14,809 bases of DNA from CAZSNT01 sp964607765 (GCA_964607765.1 CAZSNT010000218.1:1-14809); one strand, 5' to 3'; positions 6,992 to 14,635 are shown, counted from the first letter of the stretch. The notes: generated by a model not told the origin, from the letters alone. Program-made: numbers and translations.

Positions 6992-7873
6992 GTGCGAGTA
7001 GCGATTCTAGGCGCAACGGGGATGATGGGGCACATGGCCTGCCGGGTCTTCCGGGAGCGGCATGAGGTAGTCGGTGTGTGTCGCAAGGCCGCCCTGCTCC
7101 AGCCGCTGCTGCCGACGTTGGGTGAGGCCGTGCGTGTTCGCGAGGGCGTTGACTGCCTCGACTTGCCGGTGTTACGTCAGGTTCTGGAAGCCGCGGCGCC
7201 GGGGGCTGTCCTGAACTGTGTCGGGTTGGTGAAACAGCTCGAGGCAGCGAAGGACCCGCGTCTGTCGATCCGGGTCAACTCTCTGTTCCCGCACGAGCTG
7301 GCGGCGCTTTGTACGGAGCTCGGCGCGAAGCTGATCACGTTGAGCACGGACTGCGTGTTTTCCGGCAAGCGCGGCGGCTATTCGGAGGATGACACGCCGG
7401 ATCCTGTCGATCTGTACGGTGCCTCCAAACTGCTGGGTGAAGTGGCGTATGACGGGCATCTGACCGTGCGCAGTTCGATTGTGGGGCGTCAGCTTCGCGG
7501 GGCGACCGGTCTGTTCGAGTGGTTCTTTTCGCAACGGGGCGGCAAGGTAAAGGGATTCACGGGTGCGATCTACTCCGGGCTGACGACCGCTGCGCTGTGC
7601 AGGGTGTTGAGCGCAGTCCTGGCGGAGCATTCCGATCTCGGCGGGATTTGGCACATTGCCTCGACGCCGATCGATAAGTATGAGCTGTTGAGCCGGGCGA
7701 ACCGGCTTGCCGGGTTGGGCATTGGGATCGATCCGGACGACACTTTTCAGTGTGACAGGAGCCTGGACGGCTCTCGCTTCGAGCGCGAGACCGGCATTCG
7801 TGTTCCGAGTTGGGACGCGATGCTTGAGGAGTTTACGGAGGACGCAGTCAGTTATGAGTCATGGCGCAGTTGA
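6992..7873 (+). CDS. RmlD-like nucleotide-sugar reductase (SDR)
   Basis: This 293-aa extended short-chain dehydrogenase/reductase resembles dTDP-4-dehydrorhamnose reductase. The cofactor-binding fold starts with MRVAILGATGMMG (GxxGxxG at 7-13). LSTDCVFSG lies at 117-125 and the catalytic pair is Tyr142-x3-Lys146 in DLYGASKLLGE. VRSSIVG and WHIASTPIDKYEL follow as in RmlD. Its coding end overlaps the next gene, a UDP-GlcNAc 4,6-dehydratase homologue, by 20 bases. The substrate is therefore more likely a UDP-4-keto-6-deoxy-HexNAc (as for WbvR-type reductases) than a dTDP sugar; no RmlA, RmlB or RmlC gene is in the window. The GTG start is forced by the position of the first strand; no strong Shine-Dalgarno is seen. 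Confidence 0.88.
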   Translation: MRVAILGATGMMGHMACRVFRERHEVVGVCRKAALLQPLLPTLGEAVRVREGVDCLDLPVLRQVLEAAAPGAVLNCVGLVKQLEAAKDPRLSIRVNSLFPHELAALCTELGAKLITLSTDCVFSGKRGGYSEDDTPDPVDLYGASKLLGEVAYDGHLTVRSSIVGRQLRGATGLFEWFFSQRGGKVKGFTGAIYSGLTTAALCRVLSAVLAEHSDLGGIWHIASTPIDKYELLSRANRLAGLGIGIDPDDTFQCDRSLDGSRFERETGIRVPSWDAMLEEFTEDAVSYESWRS

Positions 7874-8942
7874 CAGTACGTTGTTCGAAGGCAAACGCAT
7901 CGTTGTCACAGGCGGCACAGGGTCGTTGGGCAAGGTGCTGACCCGTCGCCTTCTGTCCGGCCGGTACGGCAGGCCGAGCAAGATCACCATCTTCAGCCGG
8001 GACGAGGCGAAGCAGCACACCATGCGGATCGCGTTTCGCCACCTTCAGGCTGCGACCGAGGAGATCATCTACCACAATTTCGAGGAGGTGCTCGAATTCC
8101 GCATCGGCAGCGTGAGCGACTACCACGAGGTGGCAGGCGTTCTGGACGGAGCCGACGTGGTGTTCAATGCGGCCGCGATGAAGCAGGTACCGACGTGCGA
8201 GTATTTCCCGTACCAGGCCGTGCAGACGAACATCACGGGGCCGGAGAACATTGTCCGCTGCATTCACGAGAACAAGCTGTCGATCGGCACGGTTGTGGCG
8301 GTCTCGACGGACAAGGCCTGCAAGCCGGTTAACGTCATGGGCATGACGAAAGCGATTCAGGAACGTGTGTTCATGAACGGGAACCTGCGCTGCCCGTCGA
8401 CGCGTTTCGTGGGGGTTCGCTACGGGAACGTCCTGGCGTCGCGCGGCTCGGTGATTCCGTTGTTCCACACGCAGATCAAAGCGGGCGGTCCGGTGACGAT
8501 CACGACCCGCGACATGACGCGGTTTCTGCTCTCTCTCGAGCAGGCGGTGGACACGATCGTGGCTGCGGTGGCGTTGGGTAAGCGTGGCGAAGTGTTTGTG
8601 CCGATTGTCCGGTCGTCGTTGATTCTGAACGTCGCCCAAGCGTTGGTCGGCGACCGTGATATCGAGGTCAAGGAGATCGGGATTCGGCCGGGCGAGAAGA
8701 TCCACGAGGTACTGATCGGCGAGGACGAGGTATACCGCACCGTGCGTCGCGGCGATTACTACGCGATCCGCTCGATTCTGCCGGAAGTGGACTCTGTGGG
8801 CGCTGATGAGGAGCCCGCGCGCACGACCGAGTACAGTTCCGGCGAGAACGTCATGGATCTGGCGGAGACGTCCGCGTTGCTGCGTTCGAACCGGCTGATG
8901 CTCGACCAGGTTGGTGACGAGGGTGACGAGATGCTGCGGTGA
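7854..8942 (+). CDS. CapE/WbjB-like UDP-GlcNAc 4,6-dehydratase
   Basis: This 362-aa extended SDR belongs to the polysaccharide biosynthesis CapD/CapE/WbjB/PseB group. Seen are RIVVTGGTGSLG (cofactor loop at 19-26), FSRDEAKQHTMR (47-58), the substrate region AAAMKQVPTCEYFPYQAVQTNITG (positions 106-129), STDK (151-154) and Met162-x3-Lys166 in place of the usual Tyr-x3-Lys. Met at that position is known in inverting dehydratases of this group. RPGEKIHEVLI near residue 280 is also typical. CapE-like enzymes convert UDP-GlcNAc to a UDP-2-acetamido-2,6-dideoxy-4-hexulose, some also epimerising C5; the adjoining RmlD-like enzyme would then reduce C4. GGAGGA sits 11 bases before the ATG at 7854. The frame extends to 7707 without a stop, but that part overlaps the previous gene. 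Confidence 0.9.
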   Translation: MSHGAVDSTLFEGKRIVVTGGTGSLGKVLTRRLLSGRYGRPSKITIFSRDEAKQHTMRIAFRHLQAATEEIIYHNFEEVLEFRIGSVSDYHEVAGVLDGADVVFNAAAMKQVPTCEYFPYQAVQTNITGPENIVRCIHENKLSIGTVVAVSTDKACKPVNVMGMTKAIQERVFMNGNLRCPSTRFVGVRYGNVLASRGSVIPLFHTQIKAGGPVTITTRDMTRFLLSLEQAVDTIVAAVALGKRGEVFVPIVRSSLILNVAQALVGDRDIEVKEIGIRPGEKIHEVLIGEDEVYRTVRRGDYYAIRSILPEVDSVGADEEPARTTEYSSGENVMDLAETSALLRSNRLMLDQVGDEGDEMLR

Positions 8943-8953
8943 CGGTGTTCGGT

Positions 8954-9006
8954 GTTTCCTGCTGTCCAGCAGGATTCGGGGTTTCCTGCTGTCCAGCGGG
9001 ATTCGG
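8954..9006 (+). repeat. 27-bp tandem hairpin repeat
   Basis: Two units, 8954-8980 and 8981-9006, repeat with a 27-base period and differ at one internal position. Each contains CCTGCT-GTCC-AGC(A/G)GG; the stem is perfect in unit 1 and one pair weaker in unit 2. The flanks carry GGTGTTCGGTGTT-type sequence, the complement of the AACACCGA unit seen at 6937-6955. It lies in the 95-base gap before the GT2 gene. Read on the other strand it gives a proline/glutamine-rich repetitive frame, but nothing supports a gene there. Confidence 0.7.
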
Positions 9007-9037
9007 TGTTCGGTGTAGTTCTTCAGGGTAGCCCATT

Positions 9038-9985
9038 ATGTTCTGCGAGAAGACGTTGGCTGTTGTTGTTCCGGCGCACAACGAGGAGACTCAGATCCAG
9101 ACCGTCATCAGCACGATGCCGGACTGCGTGGATCAGATCATCATCGTTGATGACGCGAGCACGGACGCGACTGCAGCGAAAGTGAATGAAGCCGCGGCGA
9201 CTGAGCGGCGCGTCCACTTGATCTGCCACGCGAAGAACCAGGGCGTGGGCGGTGCGATCGTTACAGGCTACAAGCACGCACGGGACGAGAAGTTCGACGT
9301 GGTGGTTGTCATGGCCGGCGACGCGCAGATGGACCCTGAGGATCTGCCGGCCGTTGCGGGGCCTGTTGCCCGCGGCGAGGTGGACTACTGCAAGGGGAAT
9401 CGGCTGTTCACGGGTGAGGCGTACCAGAGGATCCCGAAGGTCCGGTATTTCGGCAATGCAATGCTGTCGCTGCTGACCAAGATTGCGTCGGGGTACTGGC
9501 ATGTAGCCGATTCACAGACGGGGTACACGGCGATCAACCTGCGGATGCTGGAGTTGGTCAATTGGGATCGCACGTACAAGCGGTACGGGTGTCCGAACGA
9601 CTACCTTGTGCGCCTGAATATCTACGATGCAAAGGTTCGGGATGTGCCGATCAAGCCGGTGTACGGCGTGGGCGAGAAGAGCGGCATCCGGCTGCACAAG
9701 GTGATTCCGCGGATGAGTCTGCTCTTGCTCAAGCTGTTCCTGGTCCGGCTGTTCCAGAAGTACGTGATTCGTGATTTTCATCCGCTGGTTCTGTTCTACG
9801 GCGCGGGCGGCATGACTATGGCGGTCTGTTGCGCGCTGACTGTCCGGCTGCTGGCGCTGTTCGCTCAGAACGGCCGGATACCCCCGATCAATGCGCTGGC
9901 GTCCGGGTTCCTCTTCGTATCAGCGCTGCAGTTTATCCTGTTTGCCATGTTCTTTGACATGGAAGGCAACAGGCAACTCAGGTAG
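9038..9985 (+). CDS. DPM1-like family GT2 glycosyltransferase with membrane tail
   Basis: This 315-aa GT-A enzyme is of the dolichyl-phosphate mannose synthase/polyprenyl-phosphate sugar transferase type. LAVVVPAHNEET (7-18) is the first strand, IIVDDAST (35-42) binds the nucleotide, KNQGVGGAIVTGY (66-78) is a family signature and GDAQMDP (94-100) supplies the metal-binding acids (DxQ variant of DxD). DSQTGYTAI lies at 158-166. Two hydrophobic segments near 248-275 and 283-306 anchor the C-terminus. It probably makes a polyprenyl-phosphate sugar on the cytoplasmic face for the GT-C protein that starts nine bases after its stop. AGGG lies nine bases before the ATG. The sugar is unknown. Confidence 0.88.
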   Translation: MFCEKTLAVVVPAHNEETQIQTVISTMPDCVDQIIIVDDASTDATAAKVNEAAATERRVHLICHAKNQGVGGAIVTGYKHARDEKFDVVVVMAGDAQMDPEDLPAVAGPVARGEVDYCKGNRLFTGEAYQRIPKVRYFGNAMLSLLTKIASGYWHVADSQTGYTAINLRMLELVNWDRTYKRYGCPNDYLVRLNIYDAKVRDVPIKPVYGVGEKSGIRLHKVIPRMSLLLLKLFLVRLFQKYVIRDFHPLVLFYGAGGMTMAVCCALTVRLLALFAQNGRIPPINALASGFLFVSALQFILFAMFFDMEGNRQLR

Positions 9986-9994
9986 GGTCTGTCG

Positions 9995-11647
9995 GTGTCC
10001 GATTCCCCCTCTACTGCCTCGACGCGCTGGTGGCGTCAGCCCTGGCGTGCCGCCCAGTACATCATCGCGGCTGTCGCGCTCCTGGCAGTGGTTGTTCCGG
10101 GCGATGCAGCCAACGATGTTCTGGCCTATTACGGGCGGTTGGTTCACGAGTTTGCCGAAGGTCGTTACTCCTGCGCCTTCTTCCACATGATCCCCCCCCT
10201 GGTGCCCGTGCTGGCCGGTGTGGTGGCCAAGACCGGTATGGAGCCGTTCACGGCTCTAAAAGCTGTGTCCGGACTGCTGTTCTTCCTTGGCCTGTTCCCG
10301 CTGCGGCGGCTTCTGGCGCGGTGCGTCAGGCCGGAGTTGGCGGACTGGGGCTGTGTGCTTTACGCCGTGTGTCCCCGGCTGTTGCGGTACGGGACGGGGG
10401 GCACTCTGGAGGGGGCGAAGGTGCTGTTTCTGCTGCTGTGCGTGCAGCAGGCGGTGGCCGGCGACGAGACGCGTCCGTGGCGTCGTGCGGCGGTTTTGGG
10501 CGCGGGGATGGCGGGGCTGTCGTTGAGTCGAGGCGAGGGGGTCTTCTTCGTTCCGCTGATCGCTTGTCTCGCGGTAGTAGCGGATCTGAGGAAGAGGCGT
10601 TCGACGCAGCGTCTGCACCGCGTTGCTGCTGCGTCCTGCGCAAGGGCGCTGGCTGCGGCAGCACTGGCTGGTGTTCTGTGTGTTCCCTGGCTGGTCCATG
10701 AGTACAACGTGACCGGTTATCCGTGTCTTGACTCGCGACAGGTTCTGGGCGCCTCCATGGTCGCCGGGCTTGTGGGAGCCACGATCGATCTGCCCGCATT
10801 CGAGCCTCCGGCGCCGGGGACGCTGCCTCGTCCGGCAGACCGTGCGAAGGACGAGTACACGGCGATGCGGAGCGTGCGGGAGGCGGTGAGAGGCTTCTTC
10901 CCGTTCTACCTGGCTCTGGCCATTGTGGGATTGGCAGTTCGTTTCCGACGCACGGCGTTGGGCGCCGGCGGCGGTGCCGGCTGGCTGGACGGTGTCTGCG
11001 GCGCGGTTGTCCTGTTCAATATCTGCATTTTCGCGGCGAGCGGTTTCATCACGAAACGCTACGTGGCTGCCACGATTCCATTCACGCTGGTCTGGGTTTC
11101 CGCGGGTTCGGAACACGTTCTGGTGCGGCTGCGTGCGGCATTGAGGGAGCGTCCGCAGCTTGCGGACAGGTTGGGGCGGTTCCTGGTGGGGTTGACGCTG
11201 GTGGGTTGTGTGTGGGATGGCACGAGTCGGATTCGCGGCTCGTGGCCTCCGGAGCCGGATGTCGAGCGTGCGGTGGGGCAGTGGGTGGCCGAGCACCGGG
11301 CGGACCTTGACGTGACTGCCGGTCCCGCGCTCGAATCGGCACGTTGGGGCGTGGAGTATCACAACGGCAGACAGCCGGTGGTGGCCACGTACACCCCGGG
11401 CTTTGCTTACTGGGCTCAAGCCGACTACGTCGTGGTGGCGGGCAATCGGGTCTACCCCTACGATGCGCTTGTTGCGGCGTGTCGCGGCCGGCATGTGGAC
11501 GTACTGATCGTGGGCGACTACTTCCAGCGGATCTGCCCGACGTTTGCGGCGGAGAACCGCCATTTCGTCAAAGTAACCGGGCACCCTTTCGAGGACCGTG
11601 TTGAGGTGTACCGGTTCAGCTCTTTCCGGTCGGTGGCCGGCTATTGA
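9995..11647 (+). CDS. GT-C type membrane glycosyltransferase, ArnT/PMT-like
   Basis: This 550-aa protein has many hydrophobic helices (roughly 20-36, 66-80, 90-108, 155-175, 205-228, 300-318, 330-352 and others). A polar first loop, PGDAANDVLAYYGRLVHEFAEGRY (about 35-58), has acidic residues (Asp37, Asp41) where GT-C enzymes of family GT39/PMT carry the catalytic acids. RGEGVFFVPLIA (178-189) is typical of these membrane transferases. The final ~150 residues form a soluble, probably periplasmic tail. Such proteins use polyprenyl-phosphate sugars on the outer face of the inner membrane to modify lipid A, O-antigen or proteins. Pairing with the DPM1-like gene supports that donor type. The start is GTG with TAGGG seven bases upstream. 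The exact family and acceptor are uncertain. Confidence 0.75.
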   Translation: MSDSPSTASTRWWRQPWRAAQYIIAAVALLAVVVPGDAANDVLAYYGRLVHEFAEGRYSCAFFHMIPPLVPVLAGVVAKTGMEPFTALKAVSGLLFFLGLFPLRRLLARCVRPELADWGCVLYAVCPRLLRYGTGGTLEGAKVLFLLLCVQQAVAGDETRPWRRAAVLGAGMAGLSLSRGEGVFFVPLIACLAVVADLRKRRSTQRLHRVAAASCARALAAAALAGVLCVPWLVHEYNVTGYPCLDSRQVLGASMVAGLVGATIDLPAFEPPAPGTLPRPADRAKDEYTAMRSVREAVRGFFPFYLALAIVGLAVRFRRTALGAGGGAGWLDGVCGAVVLFNICIFAASGFITKRYVAATIPFTLVWVSAGSEHVLVRLRAALRERPQLADRLGRFLVGLTLVGCVWDGTSRIRGSWPPEPDVERAVGQWVAEHRADLDVTAGPALESARWGVEYHNGRQPVVATYTPGFAYWAQADYVVVAGNRVYPYDALVAACRGRHVDVLIVGDYFQRICPTFAAENRHFVKVTGHPFEDRVEVYRFSSFRSVAGY

Positions 11648-11671
11648 AAAGCGCGTGCCCGACAGTATGGT
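11644..11671 (+). promoter_or_regulatory. Candidate internal promoter before the aminotransferase
   Basis: TTGAAA (11644-11649, 5 of 6 to consensus) and TATGGT (11666-11671, 4 of 6) are 16 bases apart and overlap the stop codon of the GT-C gene. Initiation near 11678 would give a leader of about 98 bases ahead of ATG 11776. The 128-base gap is the largest in the operon, so a separate transcript for the last three genes is plausible. Confidence 0.35.
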
Positions 11672-11707
11672 TCTGCTACCGGGTCGAGCGCCGCATCGGC
11701 TCAGGGT

Positions 11708-11737
11708 CGGCTCGTGCGGGTGCGGCCGTTCGAGCCG
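11708..11737 (+). other. Inverted repeat in the leader before the aminotransferase gene
   Basis: CGGCTCG (11708-11714) and CGAGCCG (11731-11737) form a perfect 7-bp stem around a 16-base G+C-rich loop. No T-run follows. It could fold in the mRNA leader or be a relic of the palindromic repeat family, whose stem has a similar CGGCTC/GAGCCG sequence. No function is shown. Confidence 0.35.
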
Positions 11738-11775
11738 GGAACGACGACATGGTCGGGAGGACCTGAAGCAGCCTG

Positions 11776-12900
11776 ATGTCGAGCACGTACAGCATCCCTT
11801 TGATTCGCCCCTATCTGCCGCCCGAGACCAAGGCCATGGTTGCGGACGTGTTGGACAGCGGCTACCTGACCGAGGGCCCGATCACCACTGAGCTGGAGAA
11901 GGCAGTCGCAGCGTTTGTGGGTGTGCCCCACGCGGTGGCAGCCACCTCAGCGACCACGGGACTGGAATTGGCGCTGCGTGCTGTGGGCATTGGGCCGGGC
12001 GATGAAGTCATTGTGCCGGACTACACCTTTCCTGCCACTGCAGACGTCGTCCGGATCGTCGGCGCTGACGTGGTGCTTGTCGACATCGATCCGGACACCA
12101 TGCTCATCGACGCTGCAGCAATGGCTGCCGCTGTGACGGAGCGGACGCGGGCTGTGGTCCCCGTGTCGCAGTTCGGCAATCCCCTTGATTATGCGCATTT
12201 CGAAGCGCTTCGTCGCGCCGGGATTCTGATCATTGAAGATGCGGCCTGTGCGTTGGGTGCCGAGCATGCCGGCCACAAGGTCGGGTACGACGCTGATGTG
12301 GCGGTCTTCAGCCTTCATCCGCGCAAATTCATCACCACGGGGGAAGGCGGGATTGTGGTCACCGGGAACCCGGCTTGGGCCGCCGCGCTGCGTTCTTACA
12401 AGCAATTCGGCGCCGCCTCGCGCGAGTCGCGTCCGGACACCTGTTTCGAGCGGATTGGCACGAACTGTAAGCTCAGCAATATCCTGGCAGCCGTGGGGCT
12501 TGCGCAGATGCTGCGCGTGGACGAGTTGCTCGATCGTCGGCTGGCACTGGCCGCGGAGTACGATCGCCTGCTGGGCGACGTTTCGAGTGTCGCTCTGCCC
12601 ACAGCGACTGCCGGGGGTGTGCACTCGCGCCAGACCTACTGCGTTTTCGTGGATCGTCGGGACGAGGTGATGGCGACGCTGCGCGCCATGGGAATCGAGG
12701 TTCAGATCGGCAGCTATGCATTGCACCGTCACCCGGCGTTCGCGCCGTCGGCGCATGTGCGCCGGTGCGGCCCTTTCCCGGGCAGTGTGTGTGCCTTTGA
12801 GCGTTGTCTGGCGCTGCCGTTGTACCACGAGATGACGGCGTCGGATCAGGCTGCCGTGGTTCGTGAGTTGTCAGCTGTTGTTGACGCCGTCCGCCAGTAG
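11776..12900 (+). CDS. DegT/DnrJ/EryC1/StrS-family sugar aminotransferase
   Basis: This 374-aa PLP-dependent aminotransferase acts on keto nucleotide sugars, normally adding an amino group from glutamate. It starts in the usual family way (IPLIRPYLPPETKAMVADVL). SGYLTEGP lies at 28-35 and the cofactor phosphate region ATSATTGLELALRA at 56-69. EDAACALGAEH gives the PLP-pyridine Asp155, and FSLHPRKFITTGEGG carries the Schiff-base Lys184. GTNCKLSNILAAVGLAQM is the conserved dimer-active-site segment. It is full length. The ATG has GGGAGG 15 bases upstream, rather far, but no better start is seen. Together with the following dehydratase/epimerase and NeuD-like acyltransferase it would make an N-acylated amino sugar. 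Whether it aminates C4 or C3, and on which nucleotide, cannot be told here. Confidence 0.92.
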   Translation: MSSTYSIPLIRPYLPPETKAMVADVLDSGYLTEGPITTELEKAVAAFVGVPHAVAATSATTGLELALRAVGIGPGDEVIVPDYTFPATADVVRIVGADVVLVDIDPDTMLIDAAAMAAAVTERTRAVVPVSQFGNPLDYAHFEALRRAGILIIEDAACALGAEHAGHKVGYDADVAVFSLHPRKFITTGEGGIVVTGNPAWAAALRSYKQFGAASRESRPDTCFERIGTNCKLSNILAAVGLAQMLRVDELLDRRLALAAEYDRLLGDVSSVALPTATAGGVHSRQTYCVFVDRRDEVMATLRAMGIEVQIGSYALHRHPAFAPSAHVRRCGPFPGSVCAFERCLALPLYHEMTASDQAAVVRELSAVVDAVRQ

Positions 12901-12935
12901 GCGGCGTCCGTTCCATTGTAGATTCTGGAGAGACC

Positions 12936-13892
12936 ATGATCACAGGCAAGAAGATCTTCATCACGGGCGGCGCGGGGTTCATCGGCAGCCGGCTTGCCAC
13001 GGTGCTGTGCGAGTCGAACACCGTGACGCTGTTCGACAACCTGGCGCGCAATACGCTGCGGTTTACCGACTTGGCCGAGCATGCCAATGTGACGCTGGTA
13101 GAGGGCGATATCCTGGCGTACGATCCGCTGTGCGCGGCGATGGCCGGTGCGGAGATCGTGGTACACGCCGCGGCGATCGCGGGGATTGACACGGTCGTGA
13201 AACGTCCTGTCGAGACCATGGAGGTCAACATGCTCGGGACGGCGAACGTGTTGCGTGCAGCCGTGGCCAACAGTGTCAACGACCGCGTGTTGGAGTTCTC
13301 TACGTCCGAGGTATTCGGGAGCATGGCTTTCCGCTCCAAGGAGAGCGACAACACCGTGGCGGGGTCGGCTGGCGAGGCGCGTTGGGTGTATGCGGTCAGC
13401 AAGCTTGCCGGCGAGCATCTTACGCACGCTTACCACGTGCAGTTCGGTCTCCCCACCGTGACCGTGCGGCCCTTCAACGTCTACGGACCGGGGCAGACCG
13501 GCGAGGGCGCGATCCAGATCTTCATCCGCCAGGCGTTGGCGAATGAAGACATCACAATCCTGGGCGACGGCACGCAGATTCGGGCGTGGTGTTTCGTGGA
13601 CGACATGATCGATGGTCTTCTGGCGGCTCTCGAGAGCCCGAACGCGATCGGCGAGTCCTTCAACATCGGCAACTCCCGCAACGTCACAACCGTGTACGGG
13701 CTGGCTGAAACGGTCTGTCGCGTACTCAGTTCGCGTTCGAAGATTGTGTTCGCGCCACCCATGTCCGCGGATGTTGAGCTACGGATTCCGGAGACGGAGA
13801 AGGCATTCGAGTTACTCGGTTTCCGCGCGAAAGTCAATCTGGCCGACGGGATCCGACGGACGGCGGAATGGTACCGGGAGCACAGCATCTGA
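12936..13892 (+). CDS. NAD-dependent sugar epimerase/dehydratase (extended SDR)
   Basis: This 318-aa extended SDR has KIFITGGAGFIGSRLA (GGAGFIG at 11-17), VHAAAIAGIDTVVKRP (76-91), STSEVFGS (122-129), Tyr152-x3-Lys156 in YAVSKLAGEHL and RPFNVYGPGQ (178-187). The Ser-Glu pair at STSEVFG is found in UDP-glucuronate decarboxylases, ArnA-type enzymes and some UDP-GlcNAc 4,6-dehydratases, whereas dTDP-glucose dehydratases carry Asp-Glu; plain 4-epimerase is also possible. The position between an aminotransferase and a NeuD-type acyltransferase favours supplying the keto sugar for amination. GGAG five to six bases before the ATG is a good Shine-Dalgarno. The exact reaction is not resolved. Confidence 0.87.
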   Translation: MITGKKIFITGGAGFIGSRLATVLCESNTVTLFDNLARNTLRFTDLAEHANVTLVEGDILAYDPLCAAMAGAEIVVHAAAIAGIDTVVKRPVETMEVNMLGTANVLRAAVANSVNDRVLEFSTSEVFGSMAFRSKESDNTVAGSAGEARWVYAVSKLAGEHLTHAYHVQFGLPTVTVRPFNVYGPGQTGEGAIQIFIRQALANEDITILGDGTQIRAWCFVDDMIDGLLAALESPNAIGESFNIGNSRNVTTVYGLAETVCRVLSSRSKIVFAPPMSADVELRIPETEKAFELLGFRAKVNLADGIRRTAEWYREHSI

Positions 13893-13952
13893 TCCCGGGC
13901 CTGACATTCACAGGCCGGTCGCGCAAGGCCCGACAGAGCGTCCAATGGACTC

Positions 13953-14609
13953 ATGAGCACCAAGAAACTCGTCATTATCGGGTACGGCGGCAACTGCCTC
14001 GACATCGCGGAGGCCGTCCTCGATATCAACGAGGCGGCCGGCAGGCCGGTCTACGAGTGCATCGGATTCCTGGACGATGCCCCGGCTGTGCAGGACGGAA
14101 ATGGTCTGCCTGTGCTGGGGCCGCTGAGCGCGGCCGAGAGCTTTGGCAGCGACACGTTCTTCGTCAACGGCATCGGGAGCCCCGGCAGTTACCGGTGTAA
14201 GGAGCGCATCGTTGCCGGGCTGGGTATTCCGAACGAACGCTTTGCCACCTTGGTCCATCCCCGTTCGTTCGTCTCGCGGTCTGCGTCGCTTGGCCCGGGC
14301 ACCGTGCTGCTGCCGAATGTGAGTGTGTCGGTGAACGCCGTGGTCGGGGCGCATGTGATCGTTTTGCCGGGCTCGGTGATCAACCACGACGCTGTTGTGG
14401 GTGATTTCTGTTGTCTGGCCAGCGGCGTGTGTCTTTCGGGCAACGTCCGGCTGGGCGCACGTGTCTACGTTGGCTGCAACGCCTGTGTTCGGGAGGGGAC
14501 AACAGTGGGGGCGGGCAGCCTGATCGGCATGGGCGCGGCGGTGGTGGCTGACGTGCCTGCGGACTCTGTCATGGTCGGCAATCCTGCGCGTCTGCTGCGT
14601 CAGGCGTGA
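13953..14609 (+). CDS. NeuD/PglD-type sugar acyltransferase
   Basis: This 218-aa protein has the two-part build of NeuD/PglD enzymes. An N-terminal Rossmann-like nucleotide-sugar binding domain (KKLVIIGYGGNCLDIAEAV, 4-22; YECIGFLDD, 34-42) is followed by a left-handed beta-helix from about 100 onward with many hexapeptide repeats. The segment SVINHDAVVGD (141-151) contains His145, matching the catalytic base of PglD (consensus NHD). It ends VGNPARLLRQA, as is usual. It probably transfers an acetyl or other acyl group from CoA to the amine made by the upstream aminotransferase; O-acetylation is the alternative. No strong Shine-Dalgarno precedes the ATG. Last gene visible in the operon. Confidence 0.88.
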   Translation: MSTKKLVIIGYGGNCLDIAEAVLDINEAAGRPVYECIGFLDDAPAVQDGNGLPVLGPLSAAESFGSDTFFVNGIGSPGSYRCKERIVAGLGIPNERFATLVHPRSFVSRSASLGPGTVLLPNVSVSVNAVVGAHVIVLPGSVINHDAVVGDFCCLASGVCLSGNVRLGARVYVGCNACVREGTTVGAGSLIGMGAAVVADVPADSVMVGNPARLLRQA

Positions 14610-14635
14610 ACGGGAGCACGCAGCGCGTCCCGTTC
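14608..14635 (+). terminator. Terminator-like hairpin at operon end
   Basis: GAACGGGA (14608-14615) and TCCCGTTC (14628-14635) form a perfect 8-bp stem with a 12-base loop, beginning within the stop codon of the NeuD-like gene. The downstream sequence is pyrimidine-rich but has no real T-run. Its position suits an operon terminator, though it could merely protect the transcript's 3' end. The following 120 bases contain no recognisable gene. Confidence 0.4.

Noticed and set aside
8851..9081. Minus-strand frame with a repeated TPNPAGQQE peptide
   Set aside because: The peptide repeat is just the translation of the 27-bp intergenic hairpin repeat, and the frame runs into two neighbouring genes.
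10256..11584. Open frame of 442 codons on the minus strand
   Set aside because: It is antisense to the GT-C gene, has low-complexity Arg/His/Pro/Gln composition and no recognisable domain; the plus strand gives a coherent membrane protein.
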